Notes: generated from the sequence alone by a model not told the origin. Shown: positions 32,750 to 44,467, numbered from the stretch's first letter. The stretch: 64,000 bases of DNA from Saururus chinensis (GCA_035235625.1 CP141149.1:1583001-1647000); one strand, 5' to 3'. A program made the numbers and translations.

Positions 32750-35460
32750 TGTAACTACTATGAATTTTTGGTATGATTTTCTTCCTCTAATACAACTATT
32801 TTATATTTTTTAAATTATTTAGAAGTAGATATTTGGAGATTTTTTATATGGATGTGATAGAGTTTGGTGAGACAAGCATAATGAACCCAAGAACACATGA
32901 AACGGAGGTCAGGAGCGAAAGTCATGGCTTCAAGAAGGGTGCCCCATGGGTAAGACCCACATAAAAAGTGCAGGATAACTTACCCATGTGGGGTCTAGTT
33001 TTGAAGGGCTCGTTGATACGAGTTCATCGGTACAAAAAGTGTAATTCCGACTTCGGGATAAGAAGTTATCGCGTTTTGAAGTTGAAATTATATTTTAATT
33101 AAATAATAATAAAATATTATAGAAAAGATGAAATAGCTGACATCATCAGCCCCTAGCCGAGCCAAGCCGTGTGAACAGCCTGTCACATGCGCTCGACTCC
33201 GCGCGATGTGTGACTCTACTGCGCGATGCACGAGCGCCGCACCTGCATCAGGTGGCACCGACCAACTTTTTGGTCCAATCACCATGTGTCACATGGTGCG
33301 AGCTTCTGCGTGCGTACTTGGTTTCCGTCGTATGCTTTTACGTCCTCCTGTAAATTCTGAATTCTGTTCATTCTTTTGGATAAGTTTCTGGAGTCATTTT
33401 GAGTCCATTTTCTTCTGTTCAAAAAGCGTTTTTAGCTAAATCGAGGGTGCTCTACACAATGGAAGCATCCACTCCTTGAATTAGTAACCCTATATGAGGG
33501 AAATGCCTGAGTCAAGGGGAGGTTTTGTCCGCCGCCTATGGGCGTGGAAAGGGTAAAGTGTCTCCGGGTAAGGGGAGATTTTGTCCATCGCCTATAGGCA
33601 TGTTGTGAGAAAAGTGTCTCCAAGCAAAGGGAGATTCAGTCCATCGTCTATGGGCGTGTTGTGAGAAAAGTGTCTTTGGGCAAAGGGAGATTATGTAGTA
33701 TTCTGAGTTAAGGGGAGGTTCTGTCCATAACCTACGGACACGGAAAAAGAGTTTATGGAGTCATTATGAGTCCATTTTCTTATATTAAAGAGGCGTTCTT
33801 ACCTAAATCGAGCATGCCAGATGTCATGGCAGGATTATTTTCTTAGTTGGAGACCTCCAGAACCCTAGAAGTGGACATCCAATTTTGTGGTATCCGGTTT
33901 ATCGATTTTGAACTCGTGCGAAGAGCGAGGTAGGGTCTTTTATCCTTTCTTAAGGCATGATTATAAACTTTGGTTGTATTTTGAACTTATTATTTATATG
34001 ACTCTCGCATGCTATGCGTTAAAGATTACTTTCAAGTTATGATTTATGATTTCTGCACATATATTCGATTTGTCGAATGGTTAATTGTTGAGATAGAATA
34101 TAATTTATATATCACATGTTTATAATGGTATTATGTATATTCGAGTAGTCGAATGATTTGCCACTAGAAGCGGATATGTTTTATATTACATGCTTTATGA
34201 TTGCCTCATATATACTAGTTTGATTGAATGTTTATTCGTGGATTTTGATATAAATTATACACATTGGAGCATATGTGAGAGACAAACTAGCTTCACCACT
34301 GTTTTCATTACGAATGAAAAATAGTATGTTTGAAGGACGGTTATAGAGGACTCGTCCTTGTTGAAAGGATGATTCTCAAGTTTATTTTTGAAATTACGTA
34401 TAAGCATGGTGATCAAGTCACTGAACGGGACAAAGAAGGGGTAATTGTCTCATTGGAATGAGCGACCAACCTTGCTTTTGTAGTCGTTGATAGTGATGCT
34501 CCTATGTCTTGTAGAGGCGAAGCTAGGGTTTTCAAAAAGATAAACATTAGGATATAATGTTTTAAAAGAAAACAATGATATTTGGAGTCTGGGAACTCTA
34601 AGATATTTTGATTGAGTCTGGGAGTCAAGATTATGAGTATGTGAGTGGTTGTCCGAAGCTATTGTTGGGCGCCATGATAGAGCTCCGTTACAATTAATCC
34701 GGTTCAAAATCGGATGCTTGATACCTATTTTAGCCTGGTGAGCCCCTAACGAAGGGTAAGACCCCTGATTAGCCCCTAACGAAGGGCACCTATCAAGGCT
34801 ACGCGCGATAGGGTTGAGAGTATTATGGGAAGACTCTCTACATCTCGGCGCCCCGTGAGCATGGGTGGCTCTTCTATCCACAAGCACGAAATGTTTTGAA
34901 ATGATCTGTGGAGGAGTAAGAGTAAGAGGACACTTTGCTTTGTACTCGCAGTAAATTCCTATTAATATATATATTTGGGACATTTGTAGCGAGCCATGAG
35001 AGCTTGCAAACCCTAGTAGCATCTTCGATATGTAGGAAGAAGCTCTAGGGGTGGTTTTGGGTGAGGGGCGCACCCCTTTTTTATGAACAAAATACTATAT
35101 ATGATATGTGTTGTGAAACTGTTATGTGTTTATTCATGCTTGATAATATAAACTCCCCTACTGGGTATTTTAAAATACTCACCACACCCCAGACTTTGCA
35201 GGACTCTAAGAAGCTTAGTGTGTGGGTAGAAGGGCCTACTCCAAGTTTTTTCGATGTGATTTTAAAGATTTCAAGCACATTGAAATGAGTAAGAACTCTA
35301 TTATTTTTCTCTTGTGTGTTTGGACATGGACCGTGGTTCCTGGGGATATTACTATTTTATTATCGCATAAGGCGAGCTGCTCCTATTGTAGACCCGGGTA
35401 AACTTTGATATTTTTGTGAAAATAAATTTTATATGCTTCCAAAAATCTTGGGGTGTGACA
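32750..35460 (+). mobile_element. Solo LTR, family D, 2711 bp
   Basis: Begins TGTAACTACTATG and ends CTTGGGGTGTGACA, the typical ends of a long gypsy LTR. It is bounded by GAAGT (32745-32749) and GAAGC (35461-35465), a 5-bp duplication with one change. The empty site is seen in the sister LTR of element E near 30917-30932. It contains a ~60-bp tandem repeat (33500-33760) and, near the end, the phrase ACTCACCACACCCC common in such LTRs. The 207-codon minus frame at 34450-35073 is a shadow with no motif. It is a different family from A, with no extended similarity. Confidence 0.88.
33500..33760. repeat. ~60-bp tandem repeat in LTR D
   Basis: Four imperfect units of the type AAGGGGAGATTTTGTCCATC + GCCTATGGGCGTG + GTGTCTCCGGGT. 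The last unit is decayed. Confidence 0.85.
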
Positions 35461-35518
35461 GAAGCAAACCTAAACTAAGGCATACTTAATAAAGAAAGTC
35501 GTAATTTGAAATCAAGCA
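35461..35518 (-). repeat. 5' LTR of element E, part 2
   Basis: Resumes the LTR after D (CATACTTAATAAAGAAAGTC shared with 30938-30957) and ends ATCAAGCA before the AGGTT duplication. Confidence 0.85.
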
Positions 35519-35523
35519 AGGTT

Positions 35524-37118
35524 GTTTGTTTTATGTTGTTTATTCTAATATTTTAATTATGATTTAAATTTCCTTGGTTAGACCTAATGTATAAGCCGAT
35601 CTAAGGGCCAAACTTTTATCAATGAGAATTATTGATGCTTAGTTAAAACTTTAAGTGCTTCCTATGTGGCTTCCTGTCAGTCAGTGGACTCTGATCTCCT
35701 CGGGGAATTTCGATCTCTTGTGGACTTTGGAGAGCGGCTGCACAGTGGATTCCTGCAGTTCCCCTTTGTGGACAGAGTGGGTTTCCTTTATGTCCCCTTC
35801 TCCTCATCTTCACCCTTCCATATTTCCTTCCTATCTCTTTTCTTTGCAATCATTGCCTACCACTCATCAAAAGTTTGCTATAATGTACTTAGTCGCTGGG
35901 AGATGCAACCCTTTAGAGCCCATTCTTGTTTACTGAAAGCTTCTTAGCCCATGCACTACTATGGATTTTAATATGATGTTTGGCTTCCCTAGCCTAAGGA
36001 AACTTCTTACTTTCTACAATCTTGCCACCTGAGCTTGAAACTTCTTAATTAATCCTTTTTTGCAGTTATTAATTAATTAGTTTTAGTCTTGCTTTGTGAG
36101 TTGTTTGCTTAATTATTTGATAAGTTGCCTGTTTTCCCTCATTGCTAGATTTTCCTCCATTAGGTTGGCTTAAAGCTTTTTTTTTATTACATCCAGGGTC
36201 TGTTTGTGTAATAAATTTGTGTAAAATTCAGTTGATTTTGCCCCAATTCTCACTTGAATTATTAGAATCATGATTGCGTGTTGAATGTGGGCGGAATTAA
36301 AAATTTAACTCCAAAATTGATTCAAGCTGTTTCGAGCCACAATTAGTTAGAATCATTGAATCACTTAAGGTGATTTCGTCGATTCCGGCTCCTAACCTAC
36401 GTTTTGAAAATTATGGATTCTATTATTTTTTAATGGTTTCATCATATCGATTTGAGCTTTGAAAAATGTGCTGTATATGTGAGGCCCTCTTTAAAAGTTT
36501 AAAATTACCTACTACTTGTAGTATCTTATTTGATAGAGTTTGAATTTAGGAGCATAATAGTACTAAGAATGTGTATATCTGAGTGAAAGAGAGAGAGAGA
36601 GTTATATTAGTTTAAAATTTTAAAATTGGGTTTGACGCAACATTAGAATTTATTTTAAAAAATTTCATTACCAGCCGTAATTCACATTTGGCGGTGAATT
36701 TTTGAAATTAATTCCAAAACGTTGTACTTTTGTTTCTAAAAATTTCAACACCCAAACAACCCCCTAATATAACTAGTATTAACTAAAGCAAATTATAATA
36801 AAACTAGAAACATCTAAACTAAGGATTGTAAGTCTTTAAAATGGAAATAACTAAATCAAATAACTCCTAATCAAAGTAGAATGTGCTGGTGGGCCATTAG
36901 AAGGTTGCATTGCATCCTTATAGGATGTTTAGTTGCAGCTTCTTTTGTGTAACAACTACAACTACTTTTAAGAATTTTATGTCTATGGTTTGGTGGACAT
37001 TTGCAAAATAAACTTTAATTTTTTAATTTGTAGTAACCGTTTATTATATGCTTCTCTTCTTTTAACTTGTACAGCATGTTGAATTTGAAAATAACAAGTG
37101 ACTTTGGCTTATCGACAG
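35524..37118. other. Spacer, possibly host intergenic or intron sequence
   Basis: Short frames at 35643-35947 occur on both strands, but none has a recognisable motif. The remainder is AT-rich with a (GA)n run near 36588-36600. The segment just before 37119 looks like a pyrimidine-containing acceptor region. Confidence 0.4.
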
Positions 37119-37256
37119 GTTGCAGCGATCGAAGATATTATACCTCCACTGGTTCGAGAATCGTTTAATGATGCTTATATTGCTTATGAGCTGATGGACA
37201 CTGATCTTCAACAAATTATTCGCTCAAATCAGGTTCTCTCTTAGGAGCATTGTCAG
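37119..37256 (+). pseudogene. MAP kinase exon fragment
   Basis: A 46-codon block after a TTATCGACAG acceptor reads [20 protein letters not shown], then [18 protein letters not shown] and VLS-stop-EHCQ, followed by a GTTATA donor. It matches the second exon of plant MAP kinases (the [35 protein letters not shown] region of the N-lobe and hinge), which relay stress and developmental phosphorylation signals. A TAG replaces the codon after LS. I see no neighbouring kinase exon within several kilobases, so it is an isolated and inactivated exon. Confidence 0.9.
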
Positions 37257-39331
37257 GTTATAATCAAATTACATCATTATGATTTTTATTATATATTATT
37301 ATTATTTGTTATTGTTGTAATTTAATTTAAAATTTTATGTGAAAAAAAACAAAATGTATTATTTGTACTTGCGATGAGGGTATATGACATGCAAGATGTC
37401 TATGTAAGACAATTCTGTTGTATATGAAAAACATTATGTGAAGAAAATAAGAGATCAATGTAGGCATTTCAAGTTGACTAGATGGTTAACCCCCCCATAC
37501 ATAAAGATAGTCCATTTTCCTTTTTGCATATGTAAAAGCCACTTGATGCTTGTGAGGCTCTTCGCATTCATGGTTCGTAATATTTGAGATATTTCTGTAT
37601 TTGTTGCTTAACTAATAGAAGATATGGGAGAAGATTATTTCTTCTCTATTATCTCAAATATATTTGTGAAATGATATTTGTGATAACTGGCTATACCCCA
37701 AGCATCTAGTGACAACATTTGGACATTGTAATGCCCCCATCATCTTCTCTAGCTATCATGTTCTCCATTGTATATTCTTGTTTTGATTTTTAAGCTTCAT
37801 TTAGGTAGACATCATCATGTTCTCCACTTAATCATTGATATTACCTTTAAACTTGGTCTTATTTTTCATAATTGATCCTGTTTTCTACTTTATGCAAATA
37901 CTATGTGAGTATAGTGTATTTAGATGGTGTTATGATTGTTCGAAATTAGGGCTTTTAGATATTAATATATACTTAGATCAACAAGATACTTGTGAAAATA
38001 TTTTTGGGTTGTATTTTTTTCCAATATCTCCGATGTGTCTTATCTTTAGATTACAGATATATTACTTATAAAAGATATTGCAAACCATGCTCACATCTTT
38101 ACATGAGAAATTCTTTTGGTGTGGTAAACCAATGGTAGCTTTGCAGACATTGTCCCGTTGTTTCTCATCCCTCTTCCCCACAACGCACACAAAAACTATT
38201 GCCTAGGAATATGTTCTACGATTTGGGCCTAATTCTAGTAGTCTTTCTTGGGTTCCTTCTGTTTCCCAATGCCACAAGGGGAAAAGTGGCTGCTACACCT
38301 AGTACATGAGCTGTTGATGTGATTAGAGGTGCATCTGACTCTATACCTGCGCTTGCTTCTTCATATATCAGTTTTTGGTTTTATGACATCGTTGGTATGA
38401 TGAAGCTGACATAATTTGCTATGCTGTTGAAGAGTCAAGATGCATGCATGTTGGTTACTTTTAAATTATTTTACTGGGTCACTGGGTCCAATGAGATATA
38501 TTTCATATATTAGGCAGTGCAATGCATGTTTCCTGAAATTAGCATTTGGATATTTTTTGTTAATTTATTGCCGAGAAGAAATATCTTTAGTTACTTAAAA
38601 TATGTTTGTATTAATATAAATATTCTCTAGTTTTATTGAAAAATGTTTCAGTATATATCAAAATATTGATTTATGTTCACGCCATGCTACAAGTAAGTAG
38701 CGCCAAAGATGAGGTGAATTATGTATATCTTATTTTCTGTTGCTATTGCTTTCTTAAATTTAATGTATTGTTGACGAGTGTAGATAATTCAGTGTAAGTG
38801 AATGGGAATTAGGCAGACGAAAACCGGCTTCTGTTAGAAAGAATCTTTCGGAAAATGTCTAGGGCGCATACCATCACATGATGACCATCATTGAATTCTT
38901 GCTGCCTACAATTTGTTTGTGGCAAGTTAATATTTAGCTTGAAATGATGATGATAAGTAGCTTCGGTCAATGGGTTTCGTTTCGTAACTACTTGAGGCTC
39001 TTCTTTTTTGTTCCTTCTATGTTATTATTTTTTCTTGTCACATGCATATGAACCCTCTTAAATGACGTCGGGGCTGATTATTATATGTAGGCGCCAAATT
39101 GAAGGCATATATTTTTTTAATAGTGTCAGGGAAGAAGCAGAATTATTAGAATATACATTACAATAAGCTGCTACCTGCTTGATGTTTTCCTATTTATGAT
39201 TCGTCTTTAGTGCATATATGATATTATAGATCTGATTTTACAACATAGTTTTTTGTTGTTGTTCTATTTCCGATTTGAGAGAAACTAATTACTGTGGCTT
39301 TTGTGGGAATATTAATGTGTGCATAATTGAT
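37257..39331. other. Spacer, no gene recognised
   Basis: AT-rich sequence. The longest frame (37835-38071, 78 codons) is hydrophobic and without motif. It may include intron of the broken MAP kinase gene. The last five bases before the next element (GTTTG, 39332-39336) are its target duplication. Confidence 0.4.
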
Positions 39332-39336
39332 GTTTG

Positions 39337-39665
39337 TGATGTGCCCGATGTAGGCACGATCGGTGCCTAGGAGAATTGCACAGAAAAAGGGGAGAAGTAT
39401 TGAAGAAAAGGGAGAGACTGAAAATCACAATTTGCTTAAACTGGAAACAAGAGTTAAGGCCGCCCCATATAGGAGACGACCCTCCTAGGGAACCGAACCA
39501 GCTGAACCAAACCGGCCCGGTTCATACAATATAATCCCATTAGTGGGTCGGCTATCCCAGGCCACTAACTAAACCAATGAGCACGCTAATAAAAGATTAC
39601 AATAACAATTAAATAGTTCAATGCAATAAAGTAATAAAAAGAGAGTCTAAGCATCGTGCACAACA
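39337..39665 (-). repeat. 3' LTR of the Reina-like element
   Basis: In plus sense TGATGTGCCCGAT ... GTGCACAACA, aligned without gaps to 44134-44462. Confidence 0.96.
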
Positions 39666-39678
39666 CTCCACCATGCTT
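39666..39678 (-). other. Polypurine tract region of the Reina-like element
   Basis: The minus strand reads AGCATGGTGGAG immediately before the 3' LTR. It is moderately purine-rich, as expected at the second-strand start site. Confidence 0.5.
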
Positions 39679-39690
39679 CTGCTAGTCGCC

Positions 39691-41020
39691 TTATCCGCAA
39701 GGCGACCATGCTGGATAACGAGCTAAGAAATCATCCTTAGACATCCACGTAGCATCCTCCAATGGCTGACCCCGCCATGAAACCAAAACCTCAGTAACAA
39801 TGCGACCCGAACGACAAACCCGCCTCTTCTCAAGCATAGACACAGGGGCCGGGTCAGAGGGCGGAACAGGACCCATCAAAGGCGGAGGCGAAGCATCCAC
39901 AACCAACATCCGGTCACCCACAAACCAGCAAAGACGGGACATATGGAACACAGGATGGACCAATGAATCAGGCGGCAAGGAGAGGTGGTAAGCAACCGGA
40001 CCAACACGTGCCTCCACCGGATAGGGACCATGGAACCTGGGAGCGAGCTTGGAATGCTTGGGCTGAAACAAAGAGGTCTGGTGCTGTGGTAAAACAGATA
40101 CATAAACCAAGTCACCGACTGGGAATGCCCAATCAATACGGCGGCCATCATAGAGTTGTTTCATCTGGTTCTGAGCCTCAGCCAAATTCATCTTCAATTG
40201 ATGCAAGACCTCATCGCGAGTTTGGAGCATATAATCCACCTCAGCCATAGAAGAGCGATGAGGGATATATGACAAAATAGTAGGTGGGGGTCGACCATAC
40301 AGCACCTCAAAAGGAGTGAAGCCCGCGTGCGTGTGATATGCAGTGTTATAGGACCACTCCACCCAAGGAAGAAGTTGTAGCCAACGGCGAGGCTGTGTCA
40401 TCATAAAGCACCACAGGTACTGCTCCAAACAATGATTAACCACTTCCGTCTGCCCATCCGTCTGCGGGTGATAAGTAGTGCTCATATGAAGGGACGTACC
40501 CTATAAGGCAAAGAACTCCTGCCAAAACTGAGAAAGGAAGATATGATCACGATCAGAAACAATGGTACGAGGCATACCATGAAGCTTCGCCACTTCCCAG
40601 ACATACAGGTCCACCACTGTTTTAGCAGTGAAAGGATGTCCCAACACACAGAAATGAGCATACTTAGACAGTCGGTAGACCAACACCATTATCACCGACT
40701 TACCCTGCACCAGTGGCAAGGCCTCCACAAAGTCCATGGATATATCCTCCCAGACTTTGTCTGGAATGGGCAGGGGTGGAACAACCCAGCTGGAGAAGCG
40801 GTAGCACCCTTGGCGCACTGACAAATATCACAAGCGGTCACATACTCATGCACAGCCCGACGAACCCCCAACCATAAGAAACTCTGGCTGACCCTCTTAT
40901 AAGTGCAGAAAGCCCCCTCATGACCTGCCACTGGAGAATCATGGAAATGAGATATAATGTGGTGGCGAAGATCAGCGACATCAGGAACCCACAACCGATC
41001 CTTCCAAAACAAAAGATCAT
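39691..41020 (-). pseudogene. Integrase with chromodomain-like tail (Reina-like element)
   Basis: The HHCC zinc finger is visible at about 40840-40990 (HFHDSPVAGHEG ... CDICQCAK). The catalytic core follows after a frameshift near 40800: the first Asp in ISMDFVEALP, the second in IVSDRDHIF and the Glu in HPQTDGQTEVVNHC. A TAG after EFFAL (40501-40503) separates the last two. The remaining 264-codon frame (39691-40485) carries the GPY-type domain (LAPRFHGPYPVEARVGPVAY) and a short chromodomain-like end (VLVSWRGQPLEDATW), which in related elements targets integration to chromatin marks. All three catalytic acidic residues survive, but no single frame joins them. Confidence 0.92.
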
Positions 41021-41078
41021 CCCGCCAAGTGTAAAATGGACGGGCTACCGGGTCAGTCTAGAGGGCAATGATCAAAGC

Positions 41079-41460
41079 CTACATCGAGGCATCAGAAATG
41101 TAGGCCTGCTTCAACTTGTCAATAAAGGGGCATGAGAGCGTGGAGAAGGTCAAGCATGAACCCAGGGCAGGTATACGAGAGAGAGTGTCAGCCACTGTGT
41201 TCTTTGACCCCTTCTTATAAACAACTTCATAATCATAACCCAGAAGTTTACTAACCCACTGCTGCTGAGATGGAGTGGACACCCACTGTTCGAGGAAAAT
41301 ACTTCAATGGCTAATGATCAGTACGAATCAGGAACCGACGACCCAATAGGTATGGTCGCCACTTGGTGACCGCATGGATGATGGCTTGGGGGCGGTTCTG
41401 TCAGAGGTGAAGCCAACTCCCCATATCGACTAATGAACTACCGATAGTACCCGGTGAGGC
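41079..41460 (-). pseudogene. RNase H domain (Reina-like element)
   Basis: Recognised from WRPYLLGRRFLIRTDH, a stop, PLKYFLEQ, and then SQQQWVSKLLGYDYEVVYKK and KNTVADTLSRIP, the standard end of gypsy RNase H. At least one stop and one frameshift occur between 41290 and 41330. Confidence 0.88.
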
Positions 41461-41479
41461 CTAGAAAACCGCAGAGCGC

Positions 41480-42300
41480 CTAAACACATTTGGGAATAGG
41501 CCAAGACATCATGGCGGCCACCTTGGCAGGGTCGGTGGTGACACCATTCCCTGATATAATATGGCCTAAGTAATCCACCTGTGGGCTGCCAAAAGAGCAC
41601 TTCAAACGCTTAAGAAATAAGGAATTGTCACAAAGAATAGAGAAGACCGACTTGAGGTGTGTCAAGTGCTCTGTCCAGGATCTGCTGTACACCAGAATAT
41701 CATCGAAGAAGACCAATATATAACAGGCAGAAAGGGATGAAAGAGGTCGTTCATGAGGCACTGAAATGTGGATGGGGCATTAGTCAATCCAAACGGCATA
41801 ACCAGGAACTCGAAGTGGCCATCGTGAGTCTGAAAGGCCGTCTTGTGCACATCGGCGGCATTCATGTGGAATTGATGATAGCCCGAATGCAGGTCAAGCT
41901 TACTAAACACAGTAGCGCCGGTCAACTCATCGAGCAACTCCTCAATCACTGGAATAGGATACTTGTCTTTTACAGTAACGGCATTGAGGGCACGGTAGTC
42001 AACACAGAAATGCCATGTACCATCCTTCTTATGCACAAGTAACACCGGCGATGAGTAGGAACTTGTACTGGGCCTGATAATCCCCTCCTGAAGCATATCT
42101 GCCACAAGCCACTCGATCTCTACTTTCTAAATATGGGGGTACCAATAGGGACGCACATTGGTTGGGGCGATGCCACGGGTAATCAGAATCTGATGATCAT
42201 GAGAGCGGCCAGGCGGAAGACCTTGCGGCTTAGCGAACAAGTCTTGGTGATTTGTCAATAACTCCTAGAGGTCGGTCGGCATGCTGTCCTGAGACACCTC
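41480..42300 (-). pseudogene. Reverse transcriptase (Reina-like element)
   Basis: Reads GLPPGRSHDHQI at the N-side, then YWYPHI and a TAG near 42128, then [32 protein letters not shown] (first catalytic Asp) and [14 protein letters not shown] frameshift near 41720 follows before [10 protein letters not shown], the YxDD box in its common FFDD form. Catalytic residues persist, but the frame is broken twice, so no enzyme can be made. Confidence 0.93.
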
Positions 42301-42417
42301 AAGGGTTGCACGTTGCTGCAATAGGAGCCCTTGGGGGGCGTTCCGGAACAAGGCGCTCGAAGGATGGGCGGAGAGAAGAGTGCCCGGCCTAGAGCCTTCC
42401 AACCAGACGCATTGCCC

Positions 42418-42765
42418 CTAGAGCTCAAAGTCCATACACATCTCCCCAAAGTTCCAAACAACATCGCCGAGCTCCTGGAGCCACTGCACGCCTAACACAA
42501 CGTCCGCCTCTTTGGTAGGTAACAGGAAGAGATCAGTGACGAATGAATGGCCTTGTACAAACAAAGTGACCTGCGCACACACCCCATTATTCCGGAGGTG
42601 CTTGCCATCTCCAATCAGGACGTCAAAGGGTTTGGAGTCCGATACGAAACAACCAAGTCGGTTGGCGACCCTGTCATTAATAAAATTGTGAGTAGAACCA
42701 CTGTTGATCAGGATAGCTACCTGTTGGCGCTTGAGGAACCCCTGGACGCGCATTGTGCGAAGCAT
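42418..42765 (-). pseudogene. Retropepsin domain (Reina-like element), active-site Asp lost
   Basis: A 115-codon frame has the gypsy protease pattern: VAILINSGSTHNFI at the active site, then DVLIGDGKHL and the conserved ADVVLGVQWLQELG. The catalytic D of D(S/T)G is N here (INSGSTHNFI), which alone would abolish polyprotein cleavage. It is joined to gag upstream and separated from reverse transcriptase by stops at about 42255-42420. Confidence 0.9.
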
Positions 42766-44103
42766 AAAGGCTCCAGAAAATGCATGCGCTGATATCTCCG
42801 GTTAGAGTCTTCAGTTGCGGACAAGGCAGAGCCATCAGAACCCTCTTCCCCTTCGTCAATTTCTTCCACCAGAAGGTTGCCCTTAACAGAACAACGATGC
42901 CCGGGCACGACTTTCTCGTCACATCGGAAACATAATCCCTTCGAACGACGTTCCTCCATTTGAGCCAGTGTGAGGCGTCGCATGATAGGACCTGCAAGAG
43001 CGGTTGGCTGGATTGGATGGCTAGGTGCAGAACTGTTGAGGGGTGGGGGTAAGGAATTGGCGCTAGGTACAGATCGAGCCAATGGGCCAAGCCACCCTCC
43101 TCTGCGTTGTCTGGCCAGTTTTTCCTCTTCGATGCGGGTGTGCCGCACCACGTCCTATATGTTGGCACATGGAAAGTGCGTCATCTCTTCCAAAATCTCA
43201 AGCTTGAGGCCACGCTTGAAGGTGCCCACCAAGGCGGCCACTGGCCAATCAAGCAACCAGTTAGCCACCTTCATGAAGTCGGTATAGTATGCACGGATAG
43301 TGGTAGTCTGGCGCAGGGATGACGACATCTCATTAAAATCTTGGAACTCATTAGGCCCAAACATAATACAGGGTTTGTCGGAGAAGGTTGCCCAGGTTGG
43401 ATAACGGACCTCTTTCTCAAAGCTTTGGAACCAGATCGAGGCGTCGCCATCCAAGTGAAAGGCCGCGATGCGCAAGCGTTCAACCTCAGAGTGCGTTCCT
43501 TGGTAAGCAAATTTTTTTTCGCCTTATACAACCACTCCACCGGATCGTCATCCCTGCTGTAGCAAGGGAATTGCAGGTGAGCAAGGCATGGTTCAACGCC
43601 CCCTCGTTGTCCCCCACCATGCCTAGGGAACTCGTCCCACTCCTCTTCAGCGTCCTGGAACTGGTTCGGATGGGGCGGTATCATATGGGTATTTTCACGA
43701 ACACTTGGCGTGCCTCGCATGTCCCAAGTCTGCCGTCTTCCTCCCAACACTGGTTGGCCAGCGCCATAGCGCGCAGGATGTGGATGCCAGCCGGCACTGG
43801 GGAGTTGGGGAGGATCGGCTCTGGAGGCTGCGAGGGCCCACCCTTCTCCGGAGTCGAAGCAACTGGTACAGGCCGAATAGAAGGGTCGTGTGCTTCCAGG
43901 GTAATATGCCGCGCGTCCAGCTTGGCCTGCTATACCTTCAGGCTGGCGACGTCTGCAGTAAGGGTTTGCACCGCTAAGAGAATCTCTAATAGCTTGGCGT
44001 CATTGACCATGGAATTGGCCTTCGGGCTGTCCGCTGTTGATGGTGCTAGTGCCTCCTTCTCTGAAGGCGCCTCCAGCACAACAGCCTTTTTGCCACGAGC
44101 CAT
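42717..44103 (-). pseudogene. gag: gag region (Reina-like element)
   Basis: Starts at an ATG (44101-44103) 18 bases after the primer site, giving MARGKKAVVL and an early coiled-coil-like stretch. A TAG at 43930 (LKV-stop-QAK) ends that frame. Capsid sequence continues as FPCYSRDDDPVEWLYKAKKN (43271-43750 frame) and, after a frameshift near 43480, LRIAAFHLDGDASIWFQSFE and DFMKVANWLLDW (43155-43475). After another stop comes the nucleocapsid knuckle CFRCDEKVVPGHRC in 42717-43151. The spacing is CX2CX7HXC, not the usual CX2CX4HX4C, a variant common in this clade. Confidence 0.9.
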
Positions 44104-44120
44104 GGCCAGGGATTGCAAAA

Positions 44121-44132
44121 GCTCCGATACCA
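44121..44132 (-). other. Primer-binding site (initiator tRNA-Met)
   Basis: The minus strand reads TGGTATCGGAGC one base inside the 5' LTR. It differs at one base from TGGTATCAGAGC, the complement of the plant initiator-Met tRNA 3' end. Confidence 0.88.
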
Positions 44133-44133
44133 A

Positions 44134-44462
44134 TGATGTGCCCGATACAGGCACGATCGGTACCTAGGAGAATTGCGCAAGGAAAGGGGAGAAGTATTGA
44201 CGAAAGGGGAGAGACTGGAAATCACAATTTGCATAAACTGGAAACAAGAGTCAAGGCCGCCCCATATAGGAGACGACCCTCCTAGGGAATCAAACCAGCT
44301 GAACCAAACCGGCCCGGTTCATACAATACAATCCCATTAGTGGGTCGGCTATCCTAGGCCACTAACTGAACCAATAAGTACGCTAATAAAAGACTACAAT
44401 AATAATTAAATAGTTCAATGCAAGAAAGTAATAAAAAGAGAGTCTGAGCATCGTGCACAACA
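44134..44462 (-). repeat. 5' LTR of the Reina-like element
   Basis: 329 bp, same length as the 3' LTR. Minus-sense ends TGTTGTGCAC ... GGGCACATCA. Confidence 0.96.
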
Positions 44463-44467
44463 GTTTG

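Larger units (their letters stand above)
30613..35518 (-). mobile_element. Non-autonomous LTR element E (minus), split by solo LTR D
   Basis: Two LTRs of about 365 bp bound a 1.46-kb interior. Exact 5-bp target duplications AGGTT lie at 30608-30612 and 35519-35523. On the minus strand the 5' LTR is 32440-32749 plus 35461-35514/35518, and the 3' LTR is 30613-30980. Directly after the 5' LTR comes TTAGTATCATAGAC, a decayed initiator-Met tRNA primer site, then an ATG (MEQRAKILL). The interior is far too short for pol and shows no reverse transcriptase or integrase motif. Its frames (31081-31503, 31963-32346) are broken and unrecognised. This fits a small non-autonomous element that depended on enzymes supplied elsewhere. 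Confidence 0.85.
39337..44462 (-). mobile_element. Reina-like chromovirus (Ty3/gypsy), full-length but dead, 5126 bp
   Basis: Complete structure on the minus strand: 329-bp LTRs at both ends, exact target duplication GTTTG (39332-39336, 44463-44467), initiator-Met primer site, then gag, protease, reverse transcriptase, RNase H, integrase and a chromodomain-like tail in the normal gypsy order. Size near 5 kb, LTRs near 330 bp, the gag phrase LCFRCDEK..PGHRC and the short chromodomain point to the Reina clade of plant chromoviruses. The coding region has many stops and frameshifts, and the protease active site is changed. By eye the two LTRs differ at about 23 of 329 positions (about 7%), mostly transitions. 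Confidence 0.95.

Noticed and set aside
34450..35073. 207-codon minus-strand frame
   Set aside because: Lies inside solo LTR D, antisense to its orientation, with no recognisable domain.
43388..44167. 259-codon plus-strand frame
   Set aside because: Antisense shadow of the gag region of the Reina-like element.
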